A stretch of DNA of 64,000 nt, taken from Streptomyces dioscori (GTDB taxonomy: Bacteria > Actinomycetota > Actinomycetes > Streptomycetales > Streptomycetaceae). The stretch is from positions 399,381 through 463,380 of the forward strand of contig NZ_KZ679045.1 in NCBI RefSeq assembly GCF_003024195.1, written 5' to 3'. The notes beneath the pieces were generated by a model. That model did not search any database and was not told where the DNA came from. It worked only from the letters and a program-made list of their open reading frames with translations. Shown here in pieces: positions 1 to 9,200 of this stretch. Each line of letters begins with the position of its first letter. Positions within the stretch are counted from its first letter, which is position 1. The translations under genes were made by a program, and so were the position numbers.

Positions 1-127
1 GGGACCCGAGGATGTCGATCCAGATCAGCCGCTGGGCGTCGGCGTCCCAGGTGGGGCCTTCCCCGAGGGCCGCCTCCGCCCGGACGGCCACCTCGTACGC
101 GTGCGTCCCCGACAGCCGGCGCCTCAT
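1..127 (-). CDS. SMP-30/gluconolactonase family protein, N-terminal fragment
   Basis: Only the first 42 residues are in the window; the gene runs off the left edge on the minus strand. The fragment contains an LGEGPTWD motif followed by RLIWIDI, the signature start of the SMP-30/gluconolactonase/LRE beta-propeller family, whose members hydrolyse sugar lactones with a divalent metal; the Glu of GEGP is normally a metal ligand. The ATG overlaps the stop of the upstream IclR regulator gene (ATGA), so the two are translationally coupled and the regulator probably controls this lactonase and sugar or sugar-acid genes beyond the edge. Family assignment rests on the N-terminal motif alone, and the substrate cannot be read from the fragment. 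Confidence 0.85.
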   Translation of the reverse strand, partial: MRRRLSGTHAYEVAVRAEAALGEGPTWDADAQRLIWIDILGS

Positions 128-897
128 CCGACGCTCCGGTGTCCGAGCCGCTCCGACAGCTCGGCCGCGCCCTTGGCGGCGAGCCCCTCCAGCTCGACCT
201 TGCGGTCCTCGCTCCACCGGATCATCGGCACGGAGATGGAGAGTGCCGCCACGACCTGGCCCGTGCGGTCGCGCACCGGCGCGGCGATGCAGCTGACGTC
301 GGGGTTCGACTCCCGGCTCTCCACCGCGACACCGCGGGCGCGGATCTCGACGAGGGCCTCGCGCAGGGCGGCCGGGTCGGTGATGCTGTTCGGCGTCATC
401 CGGATCAGGTCGGCGTCGTCGGGGATCCGCGAGGTCAGCTCCGGCTCGGACAGCGAGGCGAGCAGCATCTTGCCCACGGAGGTGCAGTGCGCGGGGAGGC
501 GGCGGCCGGCGGCGGACACCATGCGCACGGCGTGCGTGGAGTCGACCTTGGCGACGTAGATGACGTCCGTGCCCTCCAGGATCGCCACATGCACGGTCTC
601 GTCACAGGTCTCCGCGACGGACCGGGCGACCTGCTGGCCCTCGGCGGCGAGGTCCAGCTGCTCGGAGTAACGGCTGCCGAGCTGGTACGGCCGGACACCG
701 AGCCGATAGCGTCCGGGCTGACCCGGTACGGGCGTGATGTACGAACGTGCGGCGAGTGTCGTCACCAGTTCGTGGACGGTGGTGCGCGGCAACTGCAGCC
801 GGCGCACGATGTCGGGGGCGGAGAGCGTGCCGTCCCCGTCGAGGAAGAGCTCAAGTATGTCGAGAGCCCTGGTTACGGCAGGTACGAGGCGTCCCAC
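124..897 (-). CDS. IclR family transcriptional regulator
   Basis: A 257-residue protein with an N-terminal winged helix-turn-helix (about residues 5-65, with VTRALDILELF and LPRTTVHELVTTLAARSY) and a C-terminal IclR effector-binding domain (about 80-245), including the HCTSVGKMLLASL segment typical of the family. IclR proteins are dimeric repressors or activators of carbon-catabolic genes that bind small organic acids or sugars. The start is GTG at 897, preceded by a strong GGGAGGGGG ribosome binding site. It overlaps the start of the SMP-30 lactonase gene by 4 bases, which suggests control of a sugar-lactone catabolic operon. A GAAATTTC palindrome sits just upstream and may be its own operator. 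Length and domain order are normal for the family. Confidence 0.95.
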   Translation of the reverse strand: MGRLVPAVTRALDILELFLDGDGTLSAPDIVRRLQLPRTTVHELVTTLAARSYITPVPGQPGRYRLGVRPYQLGSRYSEQLDLAAEGQQVARSVAETCDETVHVAILEGTDVIYVAKVDSTHAVRMVSAAGRRLPAHCTSVGKMLLASLSEPELTSRIPDDADLIRMTPNSITDPAALREALVEIRARGVAVESRESNPDVSCIAAPVRDRTGQVVAALSISVPMIRWSEDRKVELEGLAAKGAAELSERLGHRSVG

Positions 898-916
898 AAC
901 TGGCCCCCTCCCTTAT

Positions 917-931
917 GTTCGAAATTTCAAC
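917..931. promoter_or_regulatory. Candidate IclR operator palindrome
   Basis: An AT-rich island (GTTCGAAATTTCAAC) with a perfect 8-base palindromic core GAAATTTC lies about 20 bases upstream of the IclR start in otherwise very GC-rich DNA. IclR-family regulators commonly bind short palindromes at their own promoters, so autoregulation is the likely role. The operator function is inferred. Confidence 0.45.
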
Positions 932-1086
932 AGCCGATCGGCATAGCGAACACAGGCTACTCACACGGGTTGGGCGGGGCAATGGGCGCGCGCGAGCGGG
1001 GGGTGCGGGCCGGCGTGGCCCCCTGCTCCGGAGGCCCGCCGATTGACTGCCGCAAACGGTGGGTGGGTGGGAAAGAAGGGGCTGGT

Positions 1087-2328
1087 TCAGCGGCGGGCGC
1101 GGGGGTCGCCCAGTTCGCCCCGGAGGCGCTGCGCCCGGAGCACCAGCTCCAGCTCGAAGCGCCGGTCGGGGTCGTCGACCTCGTCCCCCCACAGCTCCCT
1201 GATCTGCCGGAGGCGATACCGTACGGTCTGCGGATGGACCCCCAGGCGCGCGGCCACCTCGGGAGCCCCGCCCCGTGTCTCCAGCCAGGCCAGCATCGTC
1301 TCGGCGAGCCGCCGCCCGTGCGTGGGACCGCAGTGGGCGAGCGGCTCCAGACAGCGCAGCGCCAGGTCGTCGATCAGCTCCTCCGGTTGCAGCAGGACCA
1401 GCGCCTCGGTGTGTTCGGTGCAGTACAGCACCTCTCCCGCGGGCAGCAGCCCGCGCTCCATCAGCCGTACCGCCGCCTCCGCCCAGCGCAGCGACTTCGC
1501 CGCGTCCCGTAGCGGCACGGGCGGGCCGATCGCGCCGGCCCAGCCGGTCAGTGCCCGGTGCAGCAGTTCGGGGCGCCCGGCGGCGTCGGGCTCGGGCACG
1601 ACCATGCGGGGCTGCTCGTACTCCATGTCCAGCAGTACGCCCTGGCTCACGGCGGGGGCGACGGCCTCCCGGGCGGGCCTCAGCAGTACCCCGACCGCGA
1701 CCCTGCCGGGCAGCGGCCAGCCGATCCGCGCGGCCCGTTCGGTGAGTGCCTCGGCCGGATCGCCGCGGTGGTGCTCGGCGAGCAGCAGTTCCATGAGCCG
1801 GCGCTGCAGCCTCAGGCGTTCCCCTGCCTGCCGGGCGGCGGCCTCGGCGTAACCGCGTACGGACTGGTCGACCAGCCCGTCCAGGTACTCGTATCCGGCG
1901 TCGACCAGCTCGTACATCGCGGGCGGCGGGATCTCCACGCGCGTCCCGATCTCGGCGAACCGGCGCCAGGCGAGCCGTACACCGAGCCGGTAGATGGCTT
2001 GGAGCGAGTCGAGGCTGCGGCCGTTGATGCCCTCGCCGCGGCCGAACTCCTGGAAGACCTCGGGGTGGACGCGCGGCCGGCCCTCGGCGGTCTCCAGATG
2101 CTGGACGAACACCTCGATGGCCCGGCGGATGCCGACCAGCGCCATCGGCTCGCCGGAGTCGTCGAGCACGACCGGCAGATGCGGATACTCGTGCTGTATC
2201 TCCTGGAGGATCTGCTCGGCGAGCACGGGCGCCTCGGCCATCGCGAGCGCGGCGAACTGCCGCACCTGGAGGCGCGGTACGTCGTGCCAGGCCGAGCGCA
2301 CGGGGACGGGTGCCGGGCGGAGAGCCAT
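1087..2328 (-). CDS. PucR-type helix-turn-helix transcriptional regulator
   Basis: A 413-residue cytoplasmic regulator. The C-terminal 60 residues form the PucR-type helix-turn-helix: GGAPEVAARLGVHPQTVRYRL then RQIRELWGDEVDDPDRRFEL, matching HTH_30 domains of the PucR/CdaR group. The central region (about 160-300) resembles the GGDEF-like regulatory domain of that group, and the N-terminal 150 residues are an all-helical segment seen in many Streptomyces relatives. The gene starts 2 bases after the stop of a tiny membrane-protein gene, so the two form one transcription unit. No neighbouring gene clearly reveals its target. Streptomyces carry many PucR-type paralogues, most uncharacterised. 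Confidence 0.9.
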   Translation of the reverse strand: MALRPAPVPVRSAWHDVPRLQVRQFAALAMAEAPVLAEQILQEIQHEYPHLPVVLDDSGEPMALVGIRRAIEVFVQHLETAEGRPRVHPEVFQEFGRGEGINGRSLDSLQAIYRLGVRLAWRRFAEIGTRVEIPPPAMYELVDAGYEYLDGLVDQSVRGYAEAAARQAGERLRLQRRLMELLLAEHHRGDPAEALTERAARIGWPLPGRVAVGVLLRPAREAVAPAVSQGVLLDMEYEQPRMVVPEPDAAGRPELLHRALTGWAGAIGPPVPLRDAAKSLRWAEAAVRLMERGLLPAGEVLYCTEHTEALVLLQPEELIDDLALRCLEPLAHCGPTHGRRLAETMLAWLETRGGAPEVAARLGVHPQTVRYRLRQIRELWGDEVDDPDRRFELELVLRAQRLRGELGDPRARR

Positions 2329-2330
2329 GG

Positions 2331-2483
2331 TCAGCGCTCCCGGCCGGCCGTCTCATAGGTGATGAGCGGCGTGTTCGGCTGCTCCGGGGTCGCGTCGAGC
2401 AGCGCGACAGCGCCGAGGGCGGCGCCCACGGCGAGCACGGCGGCGGCCGTCACGGTCAGCAGGGCGGCGAGCAGTCTGGACAT
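2331..2483 (-). CDS. Small DUF2613-like membrane/secreted protein
   Basis: A 50-residue protein too short for most gene finders. It has one hydrophobic Ala/Val/Leu segment (about residues 4-30) followed by a polar tail with EQPNTPLITYE. The tail and the size resemble DUF2613, small putative secreted proteins of Actinobacteria with unknown function. A single N-terminal membrane anchor is predicted, with the tail probably outside. It lies 2 bases upstream of the PucR-type regulator in the same orientation and is probably co-transcribed with it. The ATG is preceded by an AGAGAGGCTGACCC sequence that can act as a ribosome binding site. The family assignment is from memory of the motif and is tentative. 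Confidence 0.65.
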   Translation of the reverse strand: MSRLLAALLTVTAAAVLAVGAALGAVALLDATPEQPNTPLITYETAGRER

Positions 2484-2809
2484 CGCGGGTCAGCCTCTCT
2501 GTCGAAAGGTCACCCCCACCTGAGCGCTCCGCTGGGAGCGCCGTCCTGGATCCGCGGGCCGATGGTGGCCGGCCGCGCAGTTCCCCCGCGCCCCCTGGCG
2601 GGGCGCGGCACAGCACCTCACCCTCGCCGTCGGGCCCACCTCGTCCCGGCCGACGAGTCCCCGGTGCCGGCAAGTCCTCAGTGTCATCAACGCATTGACA
2701 CTTCGTCAAGGGTGCGCCTACGGTTCCCGGCCCATACCGCACCTGCACCCTCCCCCACCGTGCCGGCACCTGTCCGTGCCGCGTCACCAAGAGCCCTTGG
2801 AGTGCCCGG
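2484..2809. other. Divergent intergenic region with one copy of the dispersed GC repeat
   Basis: 326 bases separate the minus-strand DUF2613-like gene from the plus-strand DUF3068 gene. Around 2560-2605 is a degenerate copy of the dispersed repeat (GGCCGGCCGCGCAGTTCCCCCGCGCCCC). No convincing gene is seen. A promoter candidate for the rightward gene lies at 2695-2724. Confidence 0.6.
2695..2724 (+). promoter_or_regulatory. Candidate sigma-70 (HrdB-type) promoter
   Basis: TTGACA is followed after 18 bases by TACGGT, a good match to the vegetative Streptomyces promoter, about 85 bases upstream of the DUF3068 start. The -35 box is also the left arm of a small inverted repeat, TTGAC-ACTTC-GTCAA, which could bind a regulator. 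Confidence 0.5.
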
Positions 2810-3787
2810 ATGCGCCGTACCGCCACACCCTTTTCCCTGGTCGTACTGGGTCTGGGCGTCTTCCTGCTCGTCCTGGCCCCGCTGCTCGCCTGGTACGTCG
2901 AACCACGCGCGCAGCGCACTCCCATCGACACCGACCAGACGACCGTCTTCACCGGCACGGGCAGTTATTTCGACACCGACGAGATCGAGACCGTCGACGA
3001 CAAGAAGATCACCATCACCCGGCAGGTCCGCGGGGACGTCGCGGAGAGCGAGAAGAGCGGCCGGGCGGTCTGGGACGTGTCCACGTCCGTCGACACGGAC
3101 AAGTCGCTGCCCGCGGCCGACCCGCACGACTCGCTCCAGTGGACCATGGAGCGCTGGGTGACCGACCGGAAGACGAACAAGCCGGTCCACTGCTGCGAGG
3201 AGAAGCCGTACTTCGAGGGCGAGGCCTACCTCAAGTTCCCCTTCGACGTGCAGAAACGTTCGTACATCTGGTGGGACAACACCCTCGGCTCGACCGTCAC
3301 GCTGAAGTACCGGGGTGAGAAGCGGATCCAGGGGTACAAGGGTCTGCGGTTCACCGGGACCGTGCCCGCCACCAAGACCGGCACCCGGCTCGTGCCGGGC
3401 ACCCTCGTGGGCGTGGAGGACGCCGGCCAGGTGCTCGCCGAGGAGTGGTACTCCAACCACGGCGTCGAGCTGGTCGCCGACCAGCGCACCGGCCGGATCA
3501 TCTACGCGGCGATCGGCCCCCGCAAGACGCTCCGGGCGCCCGGAGCGAAGAAGGACGCCGTCGTCCTGCTCGACAGCAAGCGGATCGCGTTCACCCCCGA
3601 GACCCAGAAGAAGCAGGTGGATCTCGCCGACACGGACAGCGGTCTGCTGCGCGCGGTGGGGCGGACGGTGCCGGTGGGAGCCGGAATTGCCGGTTTCCTC
3701 CTGGCCGCGGTCGGTGCCGTTTTGGTGGTACGAGGGCGTCCGCATCCCGATACGCCCGAGAGCTCCCAGGAACCGCTCACAATGTGA
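2810..3787 (+). CDS. DUF3068 (PorA-like) membrane-anchored surface protein
   Basis: A 325-residue protein with one N-terminal transmembrane segment (about residues 8-30, ending in LLAWYVEPRAQ), a large extracytoplasmic domain, and a C-terminal transmembrane helix (about 288-310, AGIAGFLLAAVGAVLVV) with a short basic tail. This matches DUF3068, annotated as porin PorA family in actinomycetes, a two-helix envelope protein of unknown activity. There is an adjacent CC pair in the ectodomain (VHCCEEKPY). The gene has its own promoter candidate and precedes the glycosyltransferase/AftD-like operon by 400 bases in the same direction. DUF3068 genes often accompany envelope polysaccharide genes, which supports a shared surface role. 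No catalytic motif is visible. Confidence 0.85.
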   Translation: MRRTATPFSLVVLGLGVFLLVLAPLLAWYVEPRAQRTPIDTDQTTVFTGTGSYFDTDEIETVDDKKITITRQVRGDVAESEKSGRAVWDVSTSVDTDKSLPAADPHDSLQWTMERWVTDRKTNKPVHCCEEKPYFEGEAYLKFPFDVQKRSYIWWDNTLGSTVTLKYRGEKRIQGYKGLRFTGTVPATKTGTRLVPGTLVGVEDAGQVLAEEWYSNHGVELVADQRTGRIIYAAIGPRKTLRAPGAKKDAVVLLDSKRIAFTPETQKKQVDLADTDSGLLRAVGRTVPVGAGIAGFLLAAVGAVLVVRGRPHPDTPESSQEPLTM

Positions 3788-4189
3788 TGAGACGTCAGCT
3801 CCACAAAGCCCCGAAATTGTCACTTCGGTGAGTAGCCGCAGCGAACCAGCGGGCGAAAACTGTCCACCCCACCCGAACACGGTCCACCCACACACCGTCA
3901 CAGCAGGCCCCGTTCACCCCCACGGAACACACCCCACAGAAGTCCCGCAGAAACCCCCACAGAGTTCCCTCAGAAGTCCCCACCGAAGCACCGGCAGATC
4001 GGTTCCACCCCTCCATACGGACAGCCACCGCGGGACATTCAGGGTTCCCGCACCGAACGGACCGAACGCACACCGCCAGACACGCCCCCTCACACGCACT
4101 CACACCACACGCACTCACACACGCACCGGAACGCACCAACCCCCCACGCCCCACGCTGGTTCCGCACCCCGAGACGAGTTGGAGCACCC
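3788..4189. other. C/A-rich intergenic leader of the glycoconjugate operon
   Basis: About 400 bases without a supportable gene. From about 3845 the top strand is very poor in G and built of short imperfect repeats: CAGAAGTCCC-like blocks around 3930-3985 and CACACGCACTCACAC-type repeats around 4085-4130. The composition implies a long, weakly structured C/A-rich 5' leader if the operon promoter lies near 3800. A TTGGAGCACCC ribosome binding site ends the region. Confidence 0.5.
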
Positions 4190-5377
4190 ATGCCCCAGCA
4201 CGTGCCTTCGTCGTTGCGCGCCGCCTTCCCCCGCTCCGCGCAGCGACACCCGGCGCTCCCCCCACAGCCGCGCCGAATCGTTTTCCTCGCCCGCCGTGAC
4301 TACGGCAACGAAGCAGCGGGCGGCTCCGAACTCCTCGTCGACAGACTCGCCGAGGGGCTGACCCACCTCGGCCATCAGGTCACCCTGCTGTGCGGCGGAC
4401 CCGCCTCCCCCACTCTCGGCTCCGCTCGACCGGGAGGTGCCCCCATCCGCGACTACCGAGTCGTGTCGGCGGGCGGCGACCTCGGCCACTACCTGCGCGC
4501 CAGATCGGCGTTCCAGCGTCAGGTCGGCGACTGCGACCTGCTCGTGGAGGTCTGCAACGGCATGCCGTACCTGGCGCCGCTGTGGCACCGCGGACCGACC
4601 CTGTGCCTGGTCAACCACGTGCACACCGACCTGTGGCGGATGCGGTTCGGCGGACCGCTGGCCCCCGCCGCCCGGCTCGGCCGAAGACTCGAACACTGGG
4701 CACTGGCGGGCGGGCAGCGCGGCGGCCTGCTGGTCGCCGTCTCCCCGTCGACGGCCCACGCGCTGCGCGCCATCGGCGTCGAGCGCGAACGCATCCGGGT
4801 CGTGCACAACGGTGTGGAGGAGCCGGGCGCACCGGCCCAGCGCTCACCGGAACCGCTGTTCCTGGCCGTGGGACGGCTCGTCGAGTACAAGCGCATCGAA
4901 CTGCTGCTGCGCCTGTGGGAACGGGTCCGCCCGGTCACCGGCGGCCGGCTGGTGATCGTCGGCGACGGCCCCGAACGGCAGCGGCTCCAGCAACTGGCCG
5001 GTCCCGGCGTCGAGTTCACCGGCCATGTCTCCGAGGCCGAGAAGCACCGCCTGCTCTGCGCCGCCTGGCTGCTGCTGCATCCCTCCGCCGTGGAGGGCTG
5101 GGGTCTGGTGGTCACGGAGGCGGCGGCCCGCGAGACACCCGCGATCGCCTTCGACGTACCCGGCCTGCGCGACTCGATCGTGGACGGCGAGACGGGCCTG
5201 CTGGCCCGCGGCGAGTCGTCGTTCGCGGCGGCCTGGTGCACCCTCGCCCTGTCCACCCACCGTCGCACCCTCATGGGCAAGGCGGCCGGCGACCGCGCCG
5301 CCCAGTACCGCTGGCACCGCACGGTCCGCCAGTTCAGAGCCGTGGCGACGGAGGCGGTGCGGGGCTGGACACCATGA
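4190..5377 (+). CDS. GT4-family glycosyltransferase
   Basis: A 395-residue GT-B fold enzyme. The N-terminal half begins with RRIVFLARRDYGNEAAGGSE, the GT4 glycine-rich acceptor-side loop, followed by LLVDRLAEGLTHLGHQVTLL. The C-terminal half has the nucleotide-sugar region (LFLAVGRLVEYKRIELLL) and the E-x7-E-like motif in HPSAVEGWGLVVTEAAARE, where the two Glu contact the donor sugar. It therefore probably transfers a sugar from an activated donor to a lipid or glycan on the cytoplasmic face of the membrane. It is the first gene of a long coupled operon: its TGA overlaps the next gene's ATG (ATGA at 5374-5377). The donor and acceptor cannot be deduced from sequence. Confidence 0.92.
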   Translation: MPQHVPSSLRAAFPRSAQRHPALPPQPRRIVFLARRDYGNEAAGGSELLVDRLAEGLTHLGHQVTLLCGGPASPTLGSARPGGAPIRDYRVVSAGGDLGHYLRARSAFQRQVGDCDLLVEVCNGMPYLAPLWHRGPTLCLVNHVHTDLWRMRFGGPLAPAARLGRRLEHWALAGGQRGGLLVAVSPSTAHALRAIGVERERIRVVHNGVEEPGAPAQRSPEPLFLAVGRLVEYKRIELLLRLWERVRPVTGGRLVIVGDGPERQRLQQLAGPGVEFTGHVSEAEKHRLLCAAWLLLHPSAVEGWGLVVTEAAARETPAIAFDVPGLRDSIVDGETGLLARGESSFAAAWCTLALSTHRRTLMGKAAGDRAAQYRWHRTVRQFRAVATEAVRGWTP

Positions 5378-6246
5378 CCCCCTGGCGGCGGAACTCCGGG
5401 CGGAAGGCTCCCCGGCCGAAGGCTCTTCGGCCGAGGGCTTCCCGGCTGAAGGCCCTTCGGCCGAAGGCTTCCCGGCTGAAGGCTCCTTTGCGCGAGGGCG
5501 CGAGACCGGGGCCCGGCACGGGCCTGCGGGATCCCTCCCTGCGCCGCTCCCTCGCCCTCTTCCGTGCCTTCCGCCACGAGCAGGAGGACCCCGAGGGCTG
5601 CTACGCGCTGCTCGCCCGGGACGCCGCCGACCAGGTGGAGGCGTACGACGGTCCGGTGAAGGGCCGGACCGTCGTGGACGTGGGCGGCGGGGGCGGCTAC
5701 TTCACCGAGGAGTTCCGCAGGCGGGGCGCGCACGGCTACCTCTTCGAGCCGGACCCGCGCGAACTCGGTCCGAAGCCCCCCGAGGGATCGGTCGTCGCCG
5801 ACGGCTATCTGCTGCCCCTCGCGGACGGCGTGGCCGACGTCTGCTTCTCCTCCAACGTCCTTGAGCACGTCGCCGACCCGCAGACCTTCCTCAGCGAGAT
5901 GGTCCGCGTCACCCGGCCCGGCGGGCTGATCTACGTGTCGTTCACCAACTGGCTGTCCCCCTGGGGCGGTCACGAGTGGGCGCCCTGGCACTACCTGGGC
6001 GCCGACCGGGCCCGCGCCCGCTACCGGCGCCGTACGGGCAGGGCCGCCAAGCACACCCTCGGCGAGAACCTCTTCGCCGTACACATCGGACCCACCCTGC
6101 GGCAGGTGCGCGCCCGCGACGACGTCACGGTCGTCTCGGCGCGCTCCCGCTACTGGCCGTTCCTCGCCCAGGCCGTCGCCAGAGCGCCGGGACTGCGTGA
6201 ATTCGCCACCTGGAACCTCCTCCTCATCCTCCGGCGGTGTCCATGA
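5374..6246 (+). CDS. Class I SAM-dependent methyltransferase with repeat-expanded N-terminus
   Basis: 290 residues. The Rossmann methyltransferase core begins near residue 85 with VVDVGGGGGYFTEEF (SAM motif I) and continues to FSSNVLEHVADPQTFL and VRVTRPGGLIYVSF (motifs II/III). Before it, residues 8-38 are five-residue repeats (KALRP, RASRL, KALRP, KASRL, KAPLR) encoded by a 15-base tandem repeat; this tail is Arg/Lys-rich and probably unstructured. The WAPWHYLGAD segment matches methyltransferases found beside glycosyltransferases. The ATG overlaps the glycosyltransferase stop, and the stop overlaps the AftD-like start (ATGA both times), so it belongs to the coupled operon. The likely substrate is a sugar or lipid of the same pathway. 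Open frame continues upstream, but the overlap fixes the start. Confidence 0.88.
   Translation: MTPWRRNSGRKAPRPKALRPRASRLKALRPKASRLKAPLREGARPGPGTGLRDPSLRRSLALFRAFRHEQEDPEGCYALLARDAADQVEAYDGPVKGRTVVDVGGGGGYFTEEFRRRGAHGYLFEPDPRELGPKPPEGSVVADGYLLPLADGVADVCFSSNVLEHVADPQTFLSEMVRVTRPGGLIYVSFTNWLSPWGGHEWAPWHYLGADRARARYRRRTGRAAKHTLGENLFAVHIGPTLRQVRARDDVTVVSARSRYWPFLAQAVARAPGLREFATWNLLLILRRCP
5402..5486 (+). repeat. 15-base coding tandem repeat
   Basis: About five to six imperfect copies of a 15-base unit alternating CCGAAGGCTCTTCGG- and CTGAAGGCTTCCCGG-like forms. It lies in frame in the methyltransferase 5' end and changes the protein by five residues per copy. Each unit is itself partly palindromic (CCGAAGG...TTCGG). 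Confidence 0.8.
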
Positions 6247-9200
6247 CCAGCACGGTCCAGGCCCCTCCCCCGGCGGCGACCCGCCCCCTCGCCCCGGACC
6301 CAGGACCCGAGCAGGGGCCCCGGTCGCGGCGGTGGCTGCTGGGGTTCTGGGCCGTGGTCCTCGTGCTGTTCCTGGCCGTGGACCCGGGCCGGCAGACCTT
6401 CGACACCAAGCTCGGTGTCGCGCTCGACCCCGGGCAGTTCCTGGCCGACCTGGGTCAGCTGTGGCACGACCGGGGCGGCTTCGGCGGTATCGCGGACCAG
6501 TACGTCGGTTACGCCTTCCCGATGCTGCCCTACTACTGGCTGACCGACCTGATCAGCATGCCGGTGTGGCTGGCCGAGCGGCTGTGGATGTCTCTCATCG
6601 TGGCGGTCGCCTTCTGGGGCGCGCTGCGGCTCGCGGAGCGCCTGGACATCGGCAGTTCCGCCTCCCGGCTCCTCGGCGCGGTGGTGTACGCGCTGTGGCC
6701 GGTGTTCACCATCGTCGTCGGCTCTACCTCGGCCGCCGCCCTGCCCGGCGCGTTCCTGCCGTGGGTTCTGCTGCCGCTGACGAACGACCGCCACAGCGCC
6801 CGGGTGGCCGCCCTGCGCTCGGCGCTCTTCATCCCCTTCATGGGCGGGGTCAACGCGGCCTCCACCCTGGCCTCCCTGCTGCCCGTCGGCCTCTACCTCC
6901 TGTCCCGGCCGCGCGGTCCACGGCAGCGCAAGCTGATCGCCTGGTGGGTGCCGGGCGTGCTCCTGGCGACGGCCTGGTGGGTCGTCCCGCTGCTGGTGCT
7001 TGGCATCTACGGCGAGAACTTCCTTCCGTACGTGGAGAGTTCGCAGACCACGACGGACACCATGGCGGCGACGGAGTCGCTGCGCGGCGCCGGCAACTGG
7101 GTCGCCTATCTGCACTTCAACGAGGCCTGGCTGCCCGCGGGCTGGACCGTGACGGCCTCGGTGATCGCCGTCGTCTCCTCGGCGCTGGCGGCCGGCCTCG
7201 GCCTCGCCGGACTGGCCCGGCGTGACATCCCCGAGCGGCGCTGGCTCGTCCTGACCGTGATGACGGCCGCGCTCATCACCCTGGCCGGGTACGGCGGTTC
7301 CTTCGGCGCGCCCTTCCACGGGGTGGTGCAGGACTGGCTGGACGGCGGGCTCGCCCCCTTCCGCAACATCTACAAGTTCCAGACGGGGCTCGCCCTCGCG
7401 CTGGCCCTCGGGCTGGCCCACCTGGTCGGGGTCGCCGCGCGGGCCCAGGGCGCCCGTCCGATCCGGGGACGCCGGTACGCGCCCCTGATCGCCGCGGTCC
7501 TCGTCCTCCCCGGGCTCGCCTGGCCCTATCTCAACGGGTCGATCCTGCAGCCCGGTTCGTTCCAGGAGCTGCCCAAGTACTGGAAGTCCACGGCGAGCTG
7601 GCTGGAGAAGTACTCGCCGGACTCCCGCGCCCTCGTCGTACCCGCCACCGCGCACGGCATCTTCACCTGGGGCTCCACCATCGACCAGCCCCTCGACGTG
7701 CTCGCCGACTCCCGCTGGGCCCAGCGGGACTACGTGCCGTTCGGCACCGCGGGCAACCGGCGCGCGATGGACGCGGTCGAGCAGTCCCTGCAGACCGGCG
7801 GTCAAGTCCCGGGTCTGGCGGACTACTTGGGCCGGGCAGGCGTCCATTACATCGTCGTACGCAACGATCTCGACCCCGACCAGCTGGGCTACGTACCGAC
7901 CACGACCGTGAAGCGGACGCTGGAGGAGTCGGGCTACCGGCGGCTGACCGGCTTCGGGCCGCTGATGACGGGCGGGCGCATCGCGGAGAACACGCCCATC
8001 CAGATCGAGGGGCTGTATCCGCGGCAGCGGGCCGTCGAGATCTACGAGCCGGCCGCCGACGTGCCCCGTCCTGGGCAGGCCGGACTGAAGGCCGTCGCCG
8101 ACACCGCCGTCGTGTCCGGCGGGCCCGAGGCACTGCTGCCGCTGGCCGCTGACCCGGCGATGCGCGACCGGGCGACCGTCCTGACCGGCGACAACCATCC
8201 CGGCCTCGGCTCCCCCGACCTCCAGGTGGTGGGCGACGGGCTGCGGCGCGCCGACACCCGGTTCGGCCTGGTCGGCGCCAACACCTCGTACACGTACACC
8301 CGTGACGAACGCAATCACTCCGGCAGCTACCAGGACGCCGGGGACGAGCCGCACCAGATCCTGCCGTCGGACGGGATCGGGCACCAGACGGTGGCCGAAC
8401 TGCGCGGGGCGCGCTCGGTGACCGCGTCGTCGAGCGGCAACTGGCTGTACTACCTGCCGCAGTACGACCCGGTGAACGCCTTCGACGGCAACCCCGACAC
8501 GGCGTGGGCCGAGGGCGCGGTGGGCTCGGCGGACGGGCAGTGGCTGCGGATCGGCTTCACCGAGGAGACGGAGGTCCCGGCGTCGATCCGGGTCACCCCG
8601 CTGCCTCAGGAGAGTGTCCGCTCGGCGCCGACCCGGGTGCGCGTGGAGACCGAACGCGGCTCGGAGACGAGCACCCTGCGGGCCGACGGCTCACGTCAGC
8701 GCATCAAGTCCCCCGAAGGGCCGTCGAACTGGCTGAAGGTCACCGTCGTCGAGTCGACCGCCCGGCACTCCGGGCTGTCCGGCGCGGGCTTCTCCGAGAT
8801 CAGCGTCCCGGACGTCCAGGTGACCCGCATGCTGCGGCTCCCGACGGACGCCGAGGACGCAGAGGCGTCCGCCGAGACGGTCTCCCTGCACAGGGCCACC
8901 GACCCCGGCAGCTTCTCCCCGACGGGCACGGAGGTCGGGCTGCACCGCCGCTGGACCTCGGACGCGGCCGGTACGTACGCGGTGAGGGCGAGCGCGATCC
9001 CCGTACCCGGTGACGCGCTCGACGCGCTGCTGTACGACGTGGCGCCCGAGCAGAACGACCGGATCACCGCGGCGGCCGGTTCGACGGCCCGGCTGGGCAC
9101 CGGTCTGTCGCCGCGCAATCTCACCGACGGCGATCTGACCACGGCGTGGATCGCCGGGGACGACCCGACCATCCGGCTGAGCTGGCCGGACAAGCAGCCG

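Noticed and set aside
4390..5373. Longer version of the first methyltransferase, starting inside the glycosyltransferase gene
   Set aside because: The extension is Arg/Pro/Gly-rich shadow translation of the glycosyltransferase; ATGA at 5374 fixes the start.
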